A DNA stretch of 64,000 nucleotides, from contig NZ_CP019420.1 of assembly GCF_001984215.1 (NCBI RefSeq), positions 5,394,001 to 5,458,000 of the forward strand. The letters are read 5' to 3'. A program made the translations under genes and the position numbers. The notes below the pieces were generated by a model, which saw only the letters and a program-made list of their open reading frames with translations, did no database searches and had not been told where the DNA came from. Positions 19,670-30,864 of this stretch are shown here, piece by piece. This stretch comes from Mycobacterium sp. MS1601 (GTDB lineage: Bacteria; Actinomycetota; Actinomycetes; Mycobacteriales; Mycobacteriaceae). Numbering within the stretch: position 1 is the stretch's first letter; each line of letters opens with the position of its first letter.

Positions 19670-20971
19670 ATGCCGCTCGTTTCAGTGCTGACTCGTCATT
19701 GGAAGGAACCGCAGTCCTGGACGCTGACCGGCTATCTGCGGCATGCGGGGTACCAGGCGCTGGAAAAGGCACTGGCACTGACCCCCGGCGAGGTGATCAC
19801 CCTGGTCAAGGAATCCGGTCTGCGGGGGCGGGGCGGTGCAGGCTTCCCGACGGGAGTGAAGTGGTCCTTCATCCCCAAGGACAACAATGCTCCGCACTAC
19901 CTGGTGGTCAATGCCGATGAGTCGGAACCCGGTACGTGCAAGGATATTCCGCTGATGTATGCGAGCCCGCATGCGCTCATCGAGGGCGCGATCATTGCGG
20001 CCTACGCCATTCGGGCGCGGCACGCGTTCATCTACGTTCGCGGTGAGGTGGTGCCGGTGCTGCGACGGTTGCAGCAGGCGGTGGCCGAGGCGTATGAGGC
20101 CGGGTACCTGGGCAGCGACATCCTGGGCTCCGGGTTCGATCTGGACCTGATCGTGCACGCCGGGGCCGGGGCCTACATCTGCGGTGAGGAGACCGCGCTG
20201 CTGGACTCCCTGGAAGGCCGCCGCGGCCAACCCCGTTTGCGCCCACCGTTTCCTGCCGTCGCAGGCCTGTACGCCTGCCCGACGGTGATCAACAATGTCG
20301 AGTCGCTGGCGAGCGTCCCACCGATCCTGGTCAACGGTGTCGAGTGGTTCACCGCAATGGGTTCAGACGACAGCCCCGGGTTCACGTTGTACTCGTTGTC
20401 CGGCCACGTGACACAACCCGGTCAATACGAGGCCGAACTGGGCATCACACTGCGGGAGCTCCTGGATCATGCCGGGGGTGTACGCGCCGGGCACGAGTTG
20501 AAGTTCTGGACCCCCGGCGGGTCCTCGACGCCGCTGCTGACCGCCGACCATCTCGACGTGCCACTGGATTACGAGGGTGTGGCCAAAGCGGGGTCGATGC
20601 TGGGCACCAAAGCTCTGCAGATCTTCGACGAGACCACCTGCGTGGTGCGCGCCGTGCGCCGCTGGATCCAGTTCTACGCCCACGAATCGTGCGGCAAATG
20701 CACCCCCTGCCGCGAAGGCACCTACTGGTTGACCCAGATCTATCAAGGCCTGGAAGAGGGAACGGGAACAGCCGAGGATCTGCAGACCCTGCTCGATATT
20801 GCGGACACCATGCTGGGGAAGTCGTTCTGTGCCTTGGGAGATGGGGCGACCAGTCCGATCACGTCCTCGCTGAGGCATTTCCGCGACGAGTACGAGGCCC
20901 ACCTGGGCGGTGGGTGTCCCTTCGACCCCGCTGCCTCCACCCTGTTCGCCGCCGAGGAGGTGCCCGCGTGA
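19670..20971 (+). CDS. nuoF: NADH-quinone oxidoreductase subunit F
   Basis: 433 residues from the ATG at 19670, which has a strong ribosome binding site (AGAGGGGGAG at 19656-19665). The 51-kDa subunit binds NADH and FMN and holds cluster N3. The glycine-rich [13 protein letters not shown] and [12 protein letters not shown] form the nucleotide and flavin sites, and [12 protein letters not shown] gives the [4Fe-4S] ligands. As written it is in frame with nuoE, giving a 646-residue reading frame. The internal ribosome binding site and the repaired nuoE stop two bases upstream argue that the genes are separate. The stop overlaps nuoG. Confidence 0.92.
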   Translation: MPLVSVLTRHWKEPQSWTLTGYLRHAGYQALEKALALTPGEVITLVKESGLRGRGGAGFPTGVKWSFIPKDNNAPHYLVVNADESEPGTCKDIPLMYASPHALIEGAIIAAYAIRARHAFIYVRGEVVPVLRRLQQAVAEAYEAGYLGSDILGSGFDLDLIVHAGAGAYICGEETALLDSLEGRRGQPRLRPPFPAVAGLYACPTVINNVESLASVPPILVNGVEWFTAMGSDDSPGFTLYSLSGHVTQPGQYEAELGITLRELLDHAGGVRAGHELKFWTPGGSSTPLLTADHLDVPLDYEGVAKAGSMLGTKALQIFDETTCVVRAVRRWIQFYAHESCGKCTPCREGTYWLTQIYQGLEEGTGTAEDLQTLLDIADTMLGKSFCALGDGATSPITSSLRHFRDEYEAHLGGGCPFDPAASTLFAAEEVPA

Positions 20972-23304
20972 CCGTCACCGAACCGGAGCGCCAGACCCCT
21001 ACCGTCGAGATGGTGTCGCTGACCATCGACGACACGCCTATCTCGGTACCCAAGGGCACCTTGGTGATCCGCGCTGCCGAACTGCTCGGGGTGCAGATCC
21101 CCCGCTTCTGCGACCATCCCCTGCTCGACCCGGTGGGCGCCTGCCGGCAGTGCCTGGTGGAAGTCGAAGGCCAACGCAAACCCATGGCGTCGTGTACCAC
21201 CACGGTGTCCCCCGACATGGTGGTGCGCACGCAACTCACCAGCCCCTCCGCCGACAAGGCGCAGCACGGCGTGATGGAACTGCTGCTGATCAACCACCCG
21301 CTGGACTGTCCGGTGTGCGACAAGGGCGGCGAATGCCCCCTACAAAACCAGGCGATGGTGTCAGGACGCTCCGAATCACGATTCGACAAGGTGAAACGCA
21401 CGTACCCGAAGCCGATCCCGTTGTCACCGCAGGTGTTGTTGGATCGGGAACGCTGTGTGCTGTGCGCCCGCTGCACCCGCTTCTCCACCCAGATCGCCGG
21501 CGATCCGTTCATCGAATTGCTCGAACGCGGCGCCCTGCAGCAGGTCGGCATCGCCACCGGTGAACCGTTCGATTCGTACTTCTCCGGCAACACCGTCCAG
21601 ATTTGCCCCGTGGGCGCGCTGACCGGCTCCGCCTACCGCTTCCGGGCCCGGCCCTTCGACCTGGTGTCCACCCCCAGCGTGTGCGAACACTGCGCGTCGG
21701 GCTGCGCGCAACGCACCGACCACCGCCGCGGCACCGTCCTGCGTCGGCTGGCCGGCGATGATCCGGACGTCAACGAGGAATGGAACTGCGACAAAGGCCG
21801 CTGGGCCTTCGCCTACCCCCGCACCGACGACCGCATCCTCACCCCCCTCATCCGTCACAACGGCCAACTGCAACCCGCATCCTGGCCCGAGGCCATTGCC
21901 GCGGCGGCAACCGGACTCGCGGGCGCTGCCGGTGTGCTCACCGGCGGACGTGCCACCGTCGAGGACGCCTACTCCTACAGCGAGTTCGCCCGGAAAGCGC
22001 TGCACACCAATGACATCGACTTCCGAATCAGAGCGCATTCGGACGAGGAGCTGGAGTTCCTCGCCACCCGGGTTGCCGGACACGCCATGGAGGTCACCTA
22101 CGCAGACCTCGAAGACGCCTCGGTGGTGGTGCTGGCGGGGTTCGAACCAGAGGAGGAGGCACCCATCATCTTCCTACGGTTACGCAAAGCGGCTCGCACC
22201 CACGGCGTGCCGATCCTGGCCGTCGCACCTTTCGCTTCCCGAGGTGCGGCCAAGCTGGGCGCACAGCTGGTCATGACGACGCCCGGCGACGAAGCCGCCG
22301 CACTGTCCAGTCTGGACCTGCCGCTTGGGGCCATCATCCTGGCCGGTGAGCGGCTGGCCGCGGCACCCGGAGCACTCACTGCGGCGGCTCGACTCGCGGA
22401 CCGGTCCGGTGCTCGCCTGGCCTGGGTTCCCCGTCGGGCCGGTGATCGTGGGGCACTGGAAGCCGGCTGCCTGCCCAATCTGCTGCCAGGGGGGCGCCCT
22501 GTTGACAGCTCCCGAGCACGGGACCAGGTGGCGACCGCCTGGCACACCGACCTTCCGGCCACGCCCGGTCGTGACACTGCAGGAATCCTGGCCGCAGCCG
22601 CCGCGGGGGAGCTCGAGGCTGTGTTGCTAGGTGCAGTTGACCCCGAGGATCTGCCTGATCCCGCTGGTGCACTGGCCGCATTGGACGTCGCGGCATTCGT
22701 CGTGAGCCTCGAGATGCGACACAGCGCTGTTACTGCGCTGGCTGATGTGGTGTTCCCGGTGGCTCCAGTTGCGGAGAAAGCAGGGTCCTTCCTCACCTGG
22801 GAGGGGCGCAGCCGGCCGTTCCCGTCAGCGCTGGCGTCTGAGGCGTTGACTGATGCCGAGGTGCTCGCTGCCATCGCCGCTGCCATGGGATATCGACTGA
22901 CCAAGCCCAACTCGGTTGTCGGAGTGTGGAATGGGCGCCGGCCGTCAATCACCGACCGGTTCTCCGCGCCAACCGGACCGGGTTTCGGTGAAGCCGTGCT
23001 GGCGACGTGGAAACCGCTGCTGGATGACGGGCTGATGCAGGACGGAGCAGCACATTTGGCGCAGACTGCGCGCCCGGTGGTGGCGCGGCTGTCGGCGGCC
23101 ACCGCTGCCGAGATCGGTGTTGGCAACGGTGATCCGTTGAGGGTATCCACTCCAGCAGGCGGCATCATGGCGCCCACGGACATCACCACAATGCCCGACC
23201 GGGTGGTCTGGTTACCGACGAATTCGCGACATTGCCACGTGCACCGCGAACTGCGGGTCGGTGCGGGAGCGCTCGTGACACTGAGCCGTGGGGTCCCCTC
23301 ATGA
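20968..23304 (+). CDS. nuoG: NADH-quinone oxidoreductase subunit G
   Basis: 778 residues, GTG overlapping the nuoF stop. The N-terminal [2Fe-2S] domain ([15 protein letters not shown]) is followed by HxxxC-type cluster ligands around [18 protein letters not shown] and a [4Fe-4S] motif in [11 protein letters not shown]. The segment [17 protein letters not shown] corresponds to the extra N7-like cluster seen in some NuoG proteins. The C-terminal 500 residues form a molybdopterin-oxidoreductase-like fold without a cofactor site, which is normal for NuoG. The late part has more mixed codon use than the first half, but the reading frame is intact. Confidence 0.95.
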   Translation: MTVTEPERQTPTVEMVSLTIDDTPISVPKGTLVIRAAELLGVQIPRFCDHPLLDPVGACRQCLVEVEGQRKPMASCTTTVSPDMVVRTQLTSPSADKAQHGVMELLLINHPLDCPVCDKGGECPLQNQAMVSGRSESRFDKVKRTYPKPIPLSPQVLLDRERCVLCARCTRFSTQIAGDPFIELLERGALQQVGIATGEPFDSYFSGNTVQICPVGALTGSAYRFRARPFDLVSTPSVCEHCASGCAQRTDHRRGTVLRRLAGDDPDVNEEWNCDKGRWAFAYPRTDDRILTPLIRHNGQLQPASWPEAIAAAATGLAGAAGVLTGGRATVEDAYSYSEFARKALHTNDIDFRIRAHSDEELEFLATRVAGHAMEVTYADLEDASVVVLAGFEPEEEAPIIFLRLRKAARTHGVPILAVAPFASRGAAKLGAQLVMTTPGDEAAALSSLDLPLGAIILAGERLAAAPGALTAAARLADRSGARLAWVPRRAGDRGALEAGCLPNLLPGGRPVDSSRARDQVATAWHTDLPATPGRDTAGILAAAAAGELEAVLLGAVDPEDLPDPAGALAALDVAAFVVSLEMRHSAVTALADVVFPVAPVAEKAGSFLTWEGRSRPFPSALASEALTDAEVLAAIAAAMGYRLTKPNSVVGVWNGRRPSITDRFSAPTGPGFGEAVLATWKPLLDDGLMQDGAAHLAQTARPVVARLSAATAAEIGVGNGDPLRVSTPAGGIMAPTDITTMPDRVVWLPTNSRHCHVHRELRVGAGALVTLSRGVPS

Positions 23305-24449
23305 CCTACCCGGATCTGAGTGTGTTCGGTCAGGATCCGTGGTGGTTGATGTTGGGCAAGGCGCTGGTGATTTTTGTGTTCCTGCTGCTGACGGTGCTGG
23401 TGGCGATCCTGGCGGAACGAAAGATCTTGGGCCGCATGCAGATGCGCTTCGGCCCGAACCGGGTGGGCCCGTTCGGTTTGCTGCAGAGCCTGGCCGACGG
23501 GGTGAAACTCGCCCTCAAGGAGGGTTTGGTGCCGGCGGGTGTGGACAAGCCGATCTATCTGATGGCGCCGGTGATCGCCGTGATCCCCGCGATCATGGCC
23601 TTTGCCGTGATCCCGCTGGGTCCGATGGTGTCGGTGTTCGGTCACCCCACGCCCCTGCAGCTGACCGACCTGCCGGTGGCTGTGCTCTACGTGCTGGCGG
23701 TGACGTCGGTGGGGGTGTACGGAATTGTGTTGGCCGGGTGGGCATCCGGGTCCACCTATCCTCTGCTGGGCGGGTTGCGGTCCTCGGCGCAGGTGGTGTC
23801 CTACGAGATCGCGATGGCGTTGTCGTTTGTGGCGGTGTTCCTCTACGCCGGGACCATGTCCACCTCCGGCATCGTCGCCGCGCAGGCCCAGACGTGGTTT
23901 GTGGTCCTGCTGCTGCCCTCGTTCCTGGTCTATGTGACGGCGATGGTCGGTGAGACCAACCGCGCCCCGTTCGACCTGCCCGAAGCCGAAGGTGAGTTGG
24001 TGGGTGGCTTCCACACCGAGTACTCCTCGCTGAAGTTCGCGATGTTCATGCTCGCGGAGTACGTGAATATGACCACGGTCTCCGCGCTGGCGACCACCAT
24101 GTTCCTGGGCGGGTGGCAGGCCCCGTGGCCGCTGAGCATGATCGACGGGGCCAATTCCGGGTGGTGGCCGGTGCTCTGGTTCGTGGCCAAGGTGTGGGGC
24201 TTCCTGTTCCTGTACATGTGGCTGCGGGCCACGCTGCCGCGGCTGCGCTACGACCAGTTCATGGCCCTGGGATGGAAACTGCTGATCCCGGTCTCCCTGG
24301 CCTGGATCATGACCGTCGCGGTGATGCGGACAGCAGGTGCAGGGGGTGTCTTTCCTGCGCTGATCGCGGGAGTTGTTGTGCTGGGCATTGTTTGGGCAGT
24401 TGTACGCCACCGCGCGGCTACGAAGTCGAAGGAGAACTACTATGCGTGA
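23301..24449 (+). CDS. nuoH: NADH-quinone oxidoreductase subunit H
   Basis: 382 residues with about eight transmembrane helices, the membrane subunit at the junction with the peripheral arm and part of the quinone chamber. Conserved cytoplasmic loops are [19 protein letters not shown] and [20 protein letters not shown]. The ATG overlaps the nuoG stop. The last residues overlap nuoI by 8 bases. Confidence 0.96.
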   Translation: MTYPDLSVFGQDPWWLMLGKALVIFVFLLLTVLVAILAERKILGRMQMRFGPNRVGPFGLLQSLADGVKLALKEGLVPAGVDKPIYLMAPVIAVIPAIMAFAVIPLGPMVSVFGHPTPLQLTDLPVAVLYVLAVTSVGVYGIVLAGWASGSTYPLLGGLRSSAQVVSYEIAMALSFVAVFLYAGTMSTSGIVAAQAQTWFVVLLLPSFLVYVTAMVGETNRAPFDLPEAEGELVGGFHTEYSSLKFAMFMLAEYVNMTTVSALATTMFLGGWQAPWPLSMIDGANSGWWPVLWFVAKVWGFLFLYMWLRATLPRLRYDQFMALGWKLLIPVSLAWIMTVAVMRTAGAGGVFPALIAGVVVLGIVWAVVRHRAATKSKENYYA

Positions 24450-24891
24450 GTATTTGGGAGCGGTAGCGGGTTTTGGGGTGACGTTCTCCTCGATGTTCAC
24501 CAAGCCGATGACTCAGCAGTATCCCGATACCGACAAGGCCACCGAGCCCCGCTACCACGGGCGTCACCAACTCAATCGGTATGCCGACGGTCTGGAGAAG
24601 TGCATCGGCTGCGAACTGTGCGCCTGGGCCTGCCCGGCGGACGCCATCTACGTCGAAGGCGCCGACAACACCGCCGAGGAACGGTTCTCCCCCGGGGAAC
24701 GCTACGGGCGGGTGTATCAGATCAATTATCTGCGCTGCATCGGCTGCGGGCTGTGCATCGAGGCCTGCCCCACCCGGGCGCTGACCATGACCAACGACTA
24801 TGAAATGGCCGGCGCCTTCCGCGCCGACCTCATCTACGGCAAAGACAAGCTCTTGGTGGCGCAACCGACTCCCGGATCCGAGGCTTCGTGA
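24442..24891 (+). CDS. nuoI: NADH-quinone oxidoreductase subunit I
   Basis: 149 residues, a 2[4Fe-4S] ferredoxin-like subunit holding clusters N6a and N6b. The two motifs are [12 protein letters not shown] and [12 protein letters not shown]. The ATG at 24442 lies inside the end of nuoH and is preceded by AAGGAG. The stop overlaps the start of nuoJ. Length is slightly shorter than the roughly 175-residue actinobacterial norm but all cluster ligands are present. Confidence 0.95.
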   Translation: MREYLGAVAGFGVTFSSMFTKPMTQQYPDTDKATEPRYHGRHQLNRYADGLEKCIGCELCAWACPADAIYVEGADNTAEERFSPGERYGRVYQINYLRCIGCGLCIEACPTRALTMTNDYEMAGAFRADLIYGKDKLLVAQPTPGSEAS

Positions 24892-25622
24892 TGGAGCCGG
24901 CCGTGTTCTGGACCACAGCGTCGCTGGTGGTTGCGTGTGCCCTCGGTGTTGTGGTCTCCGCGAAGGCGGTGTACTCAGCGCTGTTCCTGGCCATGACGAT
25001 GATCCTGCTGGCCGTGCTGTATGTGGGGCAGGATGCGTTGTTCTTGGGGGTGGTGCAGGTGGTGGTGTACACGGGTGCGGTGATGATGCTGTTCCTGTTC
25101 GTATTGATGCTGATCGGGGTGGATTCATCGGAGTCACTGGTGGAAACCATTCGTGGACAACGCATCGCCGCAGTAACGGTGGGACTGGGGTTCGGAGCAC
25201 TGCTTGCGGCGGCGATCGGCAACGTCGCGGTGGGCGGTGTCCATGGGTTGTCACACCGCGACAATGTGGAAGGTCTTGCGGCGCTGATCTTCACCAAGTA
25301 TCTGTGGGCGTTCGAGATCACCAGCGCCCTGTTGATCACCGCGGCGCTGGGGGCGATGGTGCTGGCGCACCGTGAACGCTTCGAACCCAGGAAGAGTCAA
25401 CGTGAACTGGCGATCGCGCGATTCCGATCCGGTGCGTACCCGGGAACGCCCCCCGGATCCGGGGTGTACGCGTTGCACAACTCAGTGGACACACCGGCAT
25501 TGTTGCCCGACGGGCGATTCAGCGAGCTGTCCGTCATCCGGACTCTGGAGCGTGGCGACGTGGTTCTGCGGCTACTCGCGGCGGACGCCACGTCGGGGGA
25601 GAGGGCTGCCGGTGAATCCTGA
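24888..25622 (+). CDS. nuoJ: NADH-quinone oxidoreductase subunit J
   Basis: 244 residues. Five transmembrane helices occupy the first 160 or so residues (for example [20 protein letters not shown] and [21 protein letters not shown]). A cytoplasmic tail of about 80 residues contains the actinobacterial motif [16 protein letters not shown]. The GTG at 24888 overlaps the nuoI stop; an ATG directly follows at 24891. Confidence 0.94.
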   Translation: MMEPAVFWTTASLVVACALGVVVSAKAVYSALFLAMTMILLAVLYVGQDALFLGVVQVVVYTGAVMMLFLFVLMLIGVDSSESLVETIRGQRIAAVTVGLGFGALLAAAIGNVAVGGVHGLSHRDNVEGLAALIFTKYLWAFEITSALLITAALGAMVLAHRERFEPRKSQRELAIARFRSGAYPGTPPGSGVYALHNSVDTPALLPDGRFSELSVIRTLERGDVVLRLLAADATSGERAAGES

Positions 25623-25911
25623 GAATTGTTTGTATCTGTCGGCGTTGTTGTTCACCATCGGTGCCGCCGGGGTGTTGTTGCGGCGCAACGCCATTGTCAT
25701 GTTCATGTGTGTGGAGCTGATGCTCAACGCGTGCAATCTGGCGTTTGTCACCTTCTCCCGGATGCACGGACAACTCGACGGCCAGGTGGTCGCGTTCTTC
25801 ACCATGGTGGTCGCCGCCTGTGAGGTGGTGGTCGGGCTGGCCATCATTATGACCATCTACCGCACCCGCCAGTCCGCCAATGTCGATGACGCGAACCTCT
25901 TGAGGGGCTGA
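25612..25911 (+). CDS. nuoK: NADH-quinone oxidoreductase subunit K
   Basis: 99 residues with three transmembrane helices. It is an antiporter-like membrane subunit with the conserved glutamates in [14 protein letters not shown] and [13 protein letters not shown], which take part in proton pumping. It starts at a GTG at 25612 within the end of nuoJ (11-base overlap). Confidence 0.94.
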   Translation: MNPENCLYLSALLFTIGAAGVLLRRNAIVMFMCVELMLNACNLAFVTFSRMHGQLDGQVVAFFTMVVAACEVVVGLAIIMTIYRTRQSANVDDANLLRG

Positions 25912-25918
25912 GGCACCG

Positions 25919-27795
25919 ATGGACCTGCTGTGGTTGATCCTGGCGCCGTTGGCCGGCGCCGCGGTGCTGCTGCTCGGCGGGCGCGCCACCGACGCGTGGG
26001 GGCATCTGCTGGGATGTGCCACCATGGCGGCCGCCTTCGGCTGGGCGGTGGTGCAGTTCGTGGCGCTGCTCGCGCGGGCGCCGCAGGACCGGGTGATCCA
26101 TCAGGTGCTGTTCTCCTGGATACCGGTCGCGGGGCTGCAGCTGGACTTCGGCCTGCAACTCGACGCGCTGAGTGTGTGTTTCGTGCTGCTGATCACCGGG
26201 GTCGGCCTGCTCATCCACGTCTATTCCGTCGGCTACATGGCCGACGACCCCGACCGCCGACGGTTTTTCGCCTACCTGAACCTGTTTGTCGCCGCCATGC
26301 TGCTGCTGGTGCTGGCCGACAACTTCCTCGGCCTGTACATGGGCTGGGAAGGGGTGGGCCTGGCCTCCTACCTGCTGATCGGGTTCTGGTCGCACAAACC
26401 GTCGGCAGCGACCGCGGCCAAAAAGGCCTTCGTGGTCAACCGCGTCGGCGACATCGGCCTGGCGGTGGCGCTGATGGTGATGTGGGCCGATGCCGGCACC
26501 CTGTCCTACGCCGGAGTGTTCAACGCAGTACCCGGACTCTCCGATGGCACCGTCACCGCCATCGGACTGCTGCTGCTGTTGGCGGCCTGCGGGAAGTCGG
26601 CGCAGTTTCCGTTGCAGTCGTGGCTCGGTGACGCGATGGAGGGCCCCACCCCGGTCAGTGCGCTCATCCACGCCGCCACCATGGTGACCGCGGGGGTCTA
26701 CCTGATCGTGCGCTGCGGCCCGATCTACAACGCCGCCCCCATCGCCCAAGGCGCGGTGGTGACCATCGGCGCGATCACCCTGTTGTTCGGCGCCGTCATC
26801 GGCTGCGCCAAAGACGACATCAAGAAGGCGCTCGCGGCGTCGACCATGTCGCAGATCGGGTACATGGTGCTCGCCGCCGGCCTGGGCCCGGCCGGCTACG
26901 CCATCGCGATCATGCACCTGCTGACCCACGGATTCTTCAAAGCCGGACTGTTCCTGGGGGCCGGCTCGGTGATGCACGCCATGGGCGACGAGACCGACAT
27001 GCGCCGCTACGGCGGACTGCGGACGTACATGCCGGTCACCTTCGTGACCTTCGGCCTGGGATACCTCGCGATCATCGGCGTGCCGCCGCTGGCCGGCTTC
27101 TTCTCCAAAGACGCCATCATCGAGATCGCCTTCGCCGCAGGTGGACTCAAGGGTGCACTGCTGGGCGGGGCCACCCTGCTGGGGGCGGGCATCACCGCCT
27201 TCTACATGACGCGGGTCATGCTGCTGACCTTCTTCGGGAGAAGCGCTGGCACGCGCAAGCGCATCCGCACGAATCCCCCGCCCTGATGACCGCACCCATG
27301 ATCATCCTCGCCCTGGGTTCCGTCGGGGCCGGCGCCGCCCTCGCCATCGGCGGCACCCTGACAACCTTCCTCGAACCCGTCGTCGGCACCCACGAAACCC
27401 ACCACGTCATCCCCGTCTGGGCCATGACCACCCTCACCCTGGCTGTCGTCGCCACCGGCATCACCGTCGCCTACCGCATGTATCTCCGGGAAAAGGTGAG
27501 AACCATTGCTTCCGAGTGGGTCTCGGCGGGAACCATAGCCGCCCGCCACGACCTCTACGGCGACGCATTCAACGAGGCGGCGTTCATGCGACCCGGCCAA
27601 CGGCTCACATCCGCGCTTGTGCGTCTAGACGGCAGCGGCGTTGACGGCGTTGTCGAGGGTATCGCGAGGCTGATCGTGTTGACATCGGCGAGGGTGCGCC
27701 GGCTGCAGACCGGGTTCGCCCGCTCCTACGCATTGTCGGTCCTGACGGGTGCCACCTTGGTGTTGGCGACACTGATCCTGATGAGGCCATGGTGA
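25919..27795 (+). CDS. nuoL: NADH-quinone oxidoreductase subunit L, apparent one-base frameshift
   Basis: A large antiporter-like subunit. The first part (25919-27286) reads through the conserved core, including [55 protein letters not shown] and [13 protein letters not shown] (each a separate segment), and ends wrongly after LTFFG. The next frame, from 27238, continues as [20 protein letters not shown] and on to the normal C-terminus [21 protein letters not shown], stop 27793-27795. Adding one G to the GGG run at 27236-27238 yields a normal 625-residue NuoL. It probably reflects an assembly error rather than gene loss. Confidence 0.9.
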
Positions 27796-29297
27796 ACGGT
27801 TTCCCGATCCTGAGTGTCTTGTGGTCGCTGCCGCTTGGCGGTGCCGCTGTGGTGGCCGCGGTGCGTCCCGCCATGGCGAAGTATGTCGCGACGGGGGTGG
27901 CGCTTCTGGTGCTGACCGTGGCCATCGTGTTGGCGATCAATTTCGACCCGGCTGGTGAGCGGTATCAATTCGTCGAAACACACAGATGGATACCGTCATT
28001 CGGTGCCGGATACCTGCTCGGTGTCGACGGCATCGCAGTGGTACTGGTGGTGCTGACCGCGGTCCTGATGCCGATCATCTTGGTGGCGGCGTGGCACGAC
28101 ACCCCGGCGCCGCAGGCCTATTGTGCGCTGATGCTCAGCGTGCAGGCTCTGGTGCTGGTGTCGTTCATCGCGCTGGACGTGTTGCTGTTCTTCGTGGTGT
28201 TCGAGGCGATGCTGATTCCGATGTACTTTCTCATCGGGCGCTACGGAGGTGCCGACGCTGGACGCGCAGCGCTGAAGTTCTTGCTGTACAGCTTGTTCGG
28301 TGGTCTCCTGATGCTTGCGGCGATGGTGGGTCTGTATGTCGTCACATCGGGAACCTTCGACTTCCGGGCCATCGTCGCGATGGTCTCTTCAGGAGACCTT
28401 CAGGTGAATCCCCTGATCTTGAACGGGATTTTCCTGGGCTTCATGGTGGCGTTCGCAATCAAGGCACCGCTGTGGCCATTTCACACCTGGTTGCCGGGCG
28501 CGGCAGCTGAGGCCACGCCGGCGACTGCCGTGTTGATGATGGCCATCGTCGACAAGGTGGGCACCTTCGGCATGCTGCGCTACTGCCTGCAGCTGTTCCC
28601 CGAACCCTCCACGCTGTTCCGTCCCTTCATCATCACGCTGGCCGTCATCGGCATCATCTACGGCGCCGTTGTCGCCATCGGCCAGACCGACATCCTGCGT
28701 CTGATCGCCTACACCTCCATCAGTCACTTCGGCTTCATCATCCTCGGCATCTTCGCCATGACCAGCCAAGGACAATCCGGCTCTACCCTCTACATGGTCA
28801 ACCACGGTATCTCCACCGCCGCGCTGTTCCTCATCGCCGGATTCCTTATCTCCCAACGCGGCAGCCGACTAATCACCTCCTACGGCGGCGTACAGAAGGT
28901 AGCCCCCATACTGGCCGGCACCTTCCTGGTCGCCGGCCTGGCCACCCTCGCGCTGCCGGGCCTGGCACCGTTCATCAGCGAATTCCTGGTCCTCATCGGT
29001 ACATTCACCCGCTACCCGGTGTTCGCGGTACTCGCCTCGGCCGCCTTGGTGCTCTCCGCCGTCTACATCCTCTGGCTCTACCAGCGCCTGATGACCGGAC
29101 CCGTCACCGACGCGAACACCAACGTACGTGACCTCGTTCCCCGCGAAATCGCTGTCGTCGCACCACTGATCGCCCTGCTGCTGGCCCTTGGCATCTATCC
29201 CAAACCGGCACTCGACATCATCAACCCCGCTGTCGAACACACCCTCACCACCATCGACCAACAGGACCCCGCGATCGCCGAAGGGGCGGTGCCATGA
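27789..29297 (+). CDS. nuoM: NADH-quinone oxidoreductase subunit M
   Basis: 502 residues, 13-14 transmembrane helices, an antiporter-like proton-pumping subunit. Typical segments are VFEAMLIPMYFLIGRYGG, KAPLWPFHTWLPGAAAEATP and the loop GQTDILRLIAYTSISHFGF. The ATG overlaps the end of nuoL and the stop overlaps nuoN (ATGA). The frame is intact. Confidence 0.95.
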   Translation: MVNGFPILSVLWSLPLGGAAVVAAVRPAMAKYVATGVALLVLTVAIVLAINFDPAGERYQFVETHRWIPSFGAGYLLGVDGIAVVLVVLTAVLMPIILVAAWHDTPAPQAYCALMLSVQALVLVSFIALDVLLFFVVFEAMLIPMYFLIGRYGGADAGRAALKFLLYSLFGGLLMLAAMVGLYVVTSGTFDFRAIVAMVSSGDLQVNPLILNGIFLGFMVAFAIKAPLWPFHTWLPGAAAEATPATAVLMMAIVDKVGTFGMLRYCLQLFPEPSTLFRPFIITLAVIGIIYGAVVAIGQTDILRLIAYTSISHFGFIILGIFAMTSQGQSGSTLYMVNHGISTAALFLIAGFLISQRGSRLITSYGGVQKVAPILAGTFLVAGLATLALPGLAPFISEFLVLIGTFTRYPVFAVLASAALVLSAVYILWLYQRLMTGPVTDANTNVRDLVPREIAVVAPLIALLLALGIYPKPALDIINPAVEHTLTTIDQQDPAIAEGAVP

Positions 29298-30783
29298 ACG
29301 CACCCAGTATCGAATACTCCTTGATCCTGCCGATGCTCATCGTGTTCGGCGCCGCGGTGACGAGTGTGGCTATCGAGGCGGCAGTAGGGCGGCGACGTCG
29401 CTACATCACGCAGCTGACGGTGTGCGCGGTAGCGCTCATCTCGGCATTGATGGCGGTGATTGTGTTGGCCGGGACCCGCCAGCAGGCCCTCATGGGCGCC
29501 GTCGCTGTGGACGGCCCTGCACTGTTCGCTCAGGGTGTGATTCTGGTGGTCAGCCTCTTGGCTGTTTCCTTGATCGCGGAGGGCCGTGTACGTGCGTTCA
29601 CCGCACAAGGCGCGGCAGTGCCGGGCAGTGACGCTGAGTGTGCTGCCGAACGAGCCGGCGCGGTGCAGACGGCGGTGTTCCCGTTGCTGATGTTCACCAT
29701 CGGCGGCATGTTGTTGTTCGCGGCGGCCGGTGATCTACTGACGATGTTCGTAGCCTTGGAGGTGTTCTCGCTTCCGCTGTACCTGCTGTGTGGGCTGGCT
29801 CGTCGTCGCCGTGTGCTGTCCCAGGAAGCAGCGTTGAAGTACTTTCTGCTGGGGGCATTCTCGTCGGCCATCTTTCTCTACGGCGTTGCGCTGCTCTACG
29901 GTGCCACGGGAGTTCTGTCGCTGACAGCGATTGGTGCGCTGGTGGATCGGACGCCGAGTGTCCTGGTCGGTGTGGGCCTGCTGGCGGTCGGTGTGTTGTT
30001 CAAGGTCGGTGCCATCCCGTTTCATTCCTGGGTACCCGACGTCTACCAGGGCGCCCCGACTGCCGTCGCCGCCTTCATGGCCGCCGCCACCAAAGTGGCC
30101 GCGTTCGCGGCGATGCTGCGGATGTTCTCGGTGGCACTGCCGGATCTACAGTCCGACTGGCGGCCGGTGTTATCGGCGATTGCAGTTCTCACCATGGTGA
30201 TGGGCGCCGTATTGGCGGTCAGTCAGACAGACATCAAGAGGCTGCTGGCGTATTCGGCGGTGGCGCAGGCCGGCTTCCTGTTGTTGGGGGTGGTGGCCTT
30301 CAGTTCCTCGGGGGTGAGTTCGACGCTGGTTTACCTGGCGGTGTACGGCGTGTGCGTGCTCGGTGCGTTCGCCGTAGTGGGAGTGGTGGGTGAGACAACC
30401 GAGATCAGCCGGTGGGCTGGACTGGGGCGTCACTGTCCAGCCCTGGCCGGCTCGTTCGCACTCTTTCTCCTTGCCCTCGCCGGCATTCCACTGACAAGCG
30501 GGTTTGTCGGCAAGCTCGCGGTATTCCAGGCTGCGGCAGCCGGGGGAGCTGCCATGCTGGTAGTGGTTGGAGTGCTGGCCAGTGCTGTCGCGGCGTTCGT
30601 GTACGCCCGGGTGATCTTGCTCATGTTCTTCACCGAACCACCCTCCGATGCCCGACCGTGGTCCGTTGCAGTCGCATGACCGAGTTGACCATCACCGCCG
30701 CCGCAACCATCACAGTGGCGGTGGGGGTGTTGCCGCAGCCCTTGCTCGATCTCGCGGGCGGTGCGGGGGAGTTCCTCCGATAG
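29294..30783 (+). CDS. nuoN: NADH-quinone oxidoreductase subunit N, apparent one-base frameshift near its end
   Basis: The last complex I gene, an antiporter-like subunit. Segments such as KYFLLGAFSSAIFLYGVALLY, KVGAIPFHSWVPDVYQGAPT and QTDIKRLLAYSAVAQAGFLL identify it. As written the frame stops at 30677-30679 after FFTEPPSDARPWSVAVA. The neighbouring frame continues PTVVRCSRMTELTITAAATI and VLPQPLLDLAGGAGEFLR to a TAG at 30781-30783, matching the usual NuoN C-terminus. One extra C in the run at 30651-30653, or one G just before it, restores a 496-residue protein. Confidence 0.88.
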
Positions 30784-30864
30784 ATCTGTAATCACTTGTG
30801 CCGCTTGAGTATCGGCAGTAACATCGCGCGGAGTTTTGTCGGTGCCGCGGTCTAGTTTCGAGTT

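Noticed and set aside
19031..20971. A genuine NuoE-NuoF fusion protein
   Set aside because: The conserved NuoE tail and stop exist one frame over, and nuoF has its own strong ribosome binding site; a one-base sequence error explains the fusion.
22098..24503. An 801-codon open frame on the minus strand across nuoG and nuoH
   Set aside because: It is antisense to two clearly conserved genes, has a His/Gln/Arg-rich composition typical of a high-GC shadow frame, and shows no domain or ribosome binding site.
25847..27295. A 482-codon minus-strand frame opposite nuoK and nuoL
   Set aside because: It is rich in Gly, Gln, His and Arg and lies opposite a conserved membrane protein; it is a GC-driven shadow.
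27286..27795. A separate 169-residue membrane protein gene after nuoL
   Set aside because: Its sequence is the normal C-terminus of NuoL, separated only by one missing G at 27236-27238.
30796..30830. A possible terminator (TGCCG / CGGCA) after nuoN
   Set aside because: Arms of 5 bp with a long loop are not enough in this GC-rich sequence.
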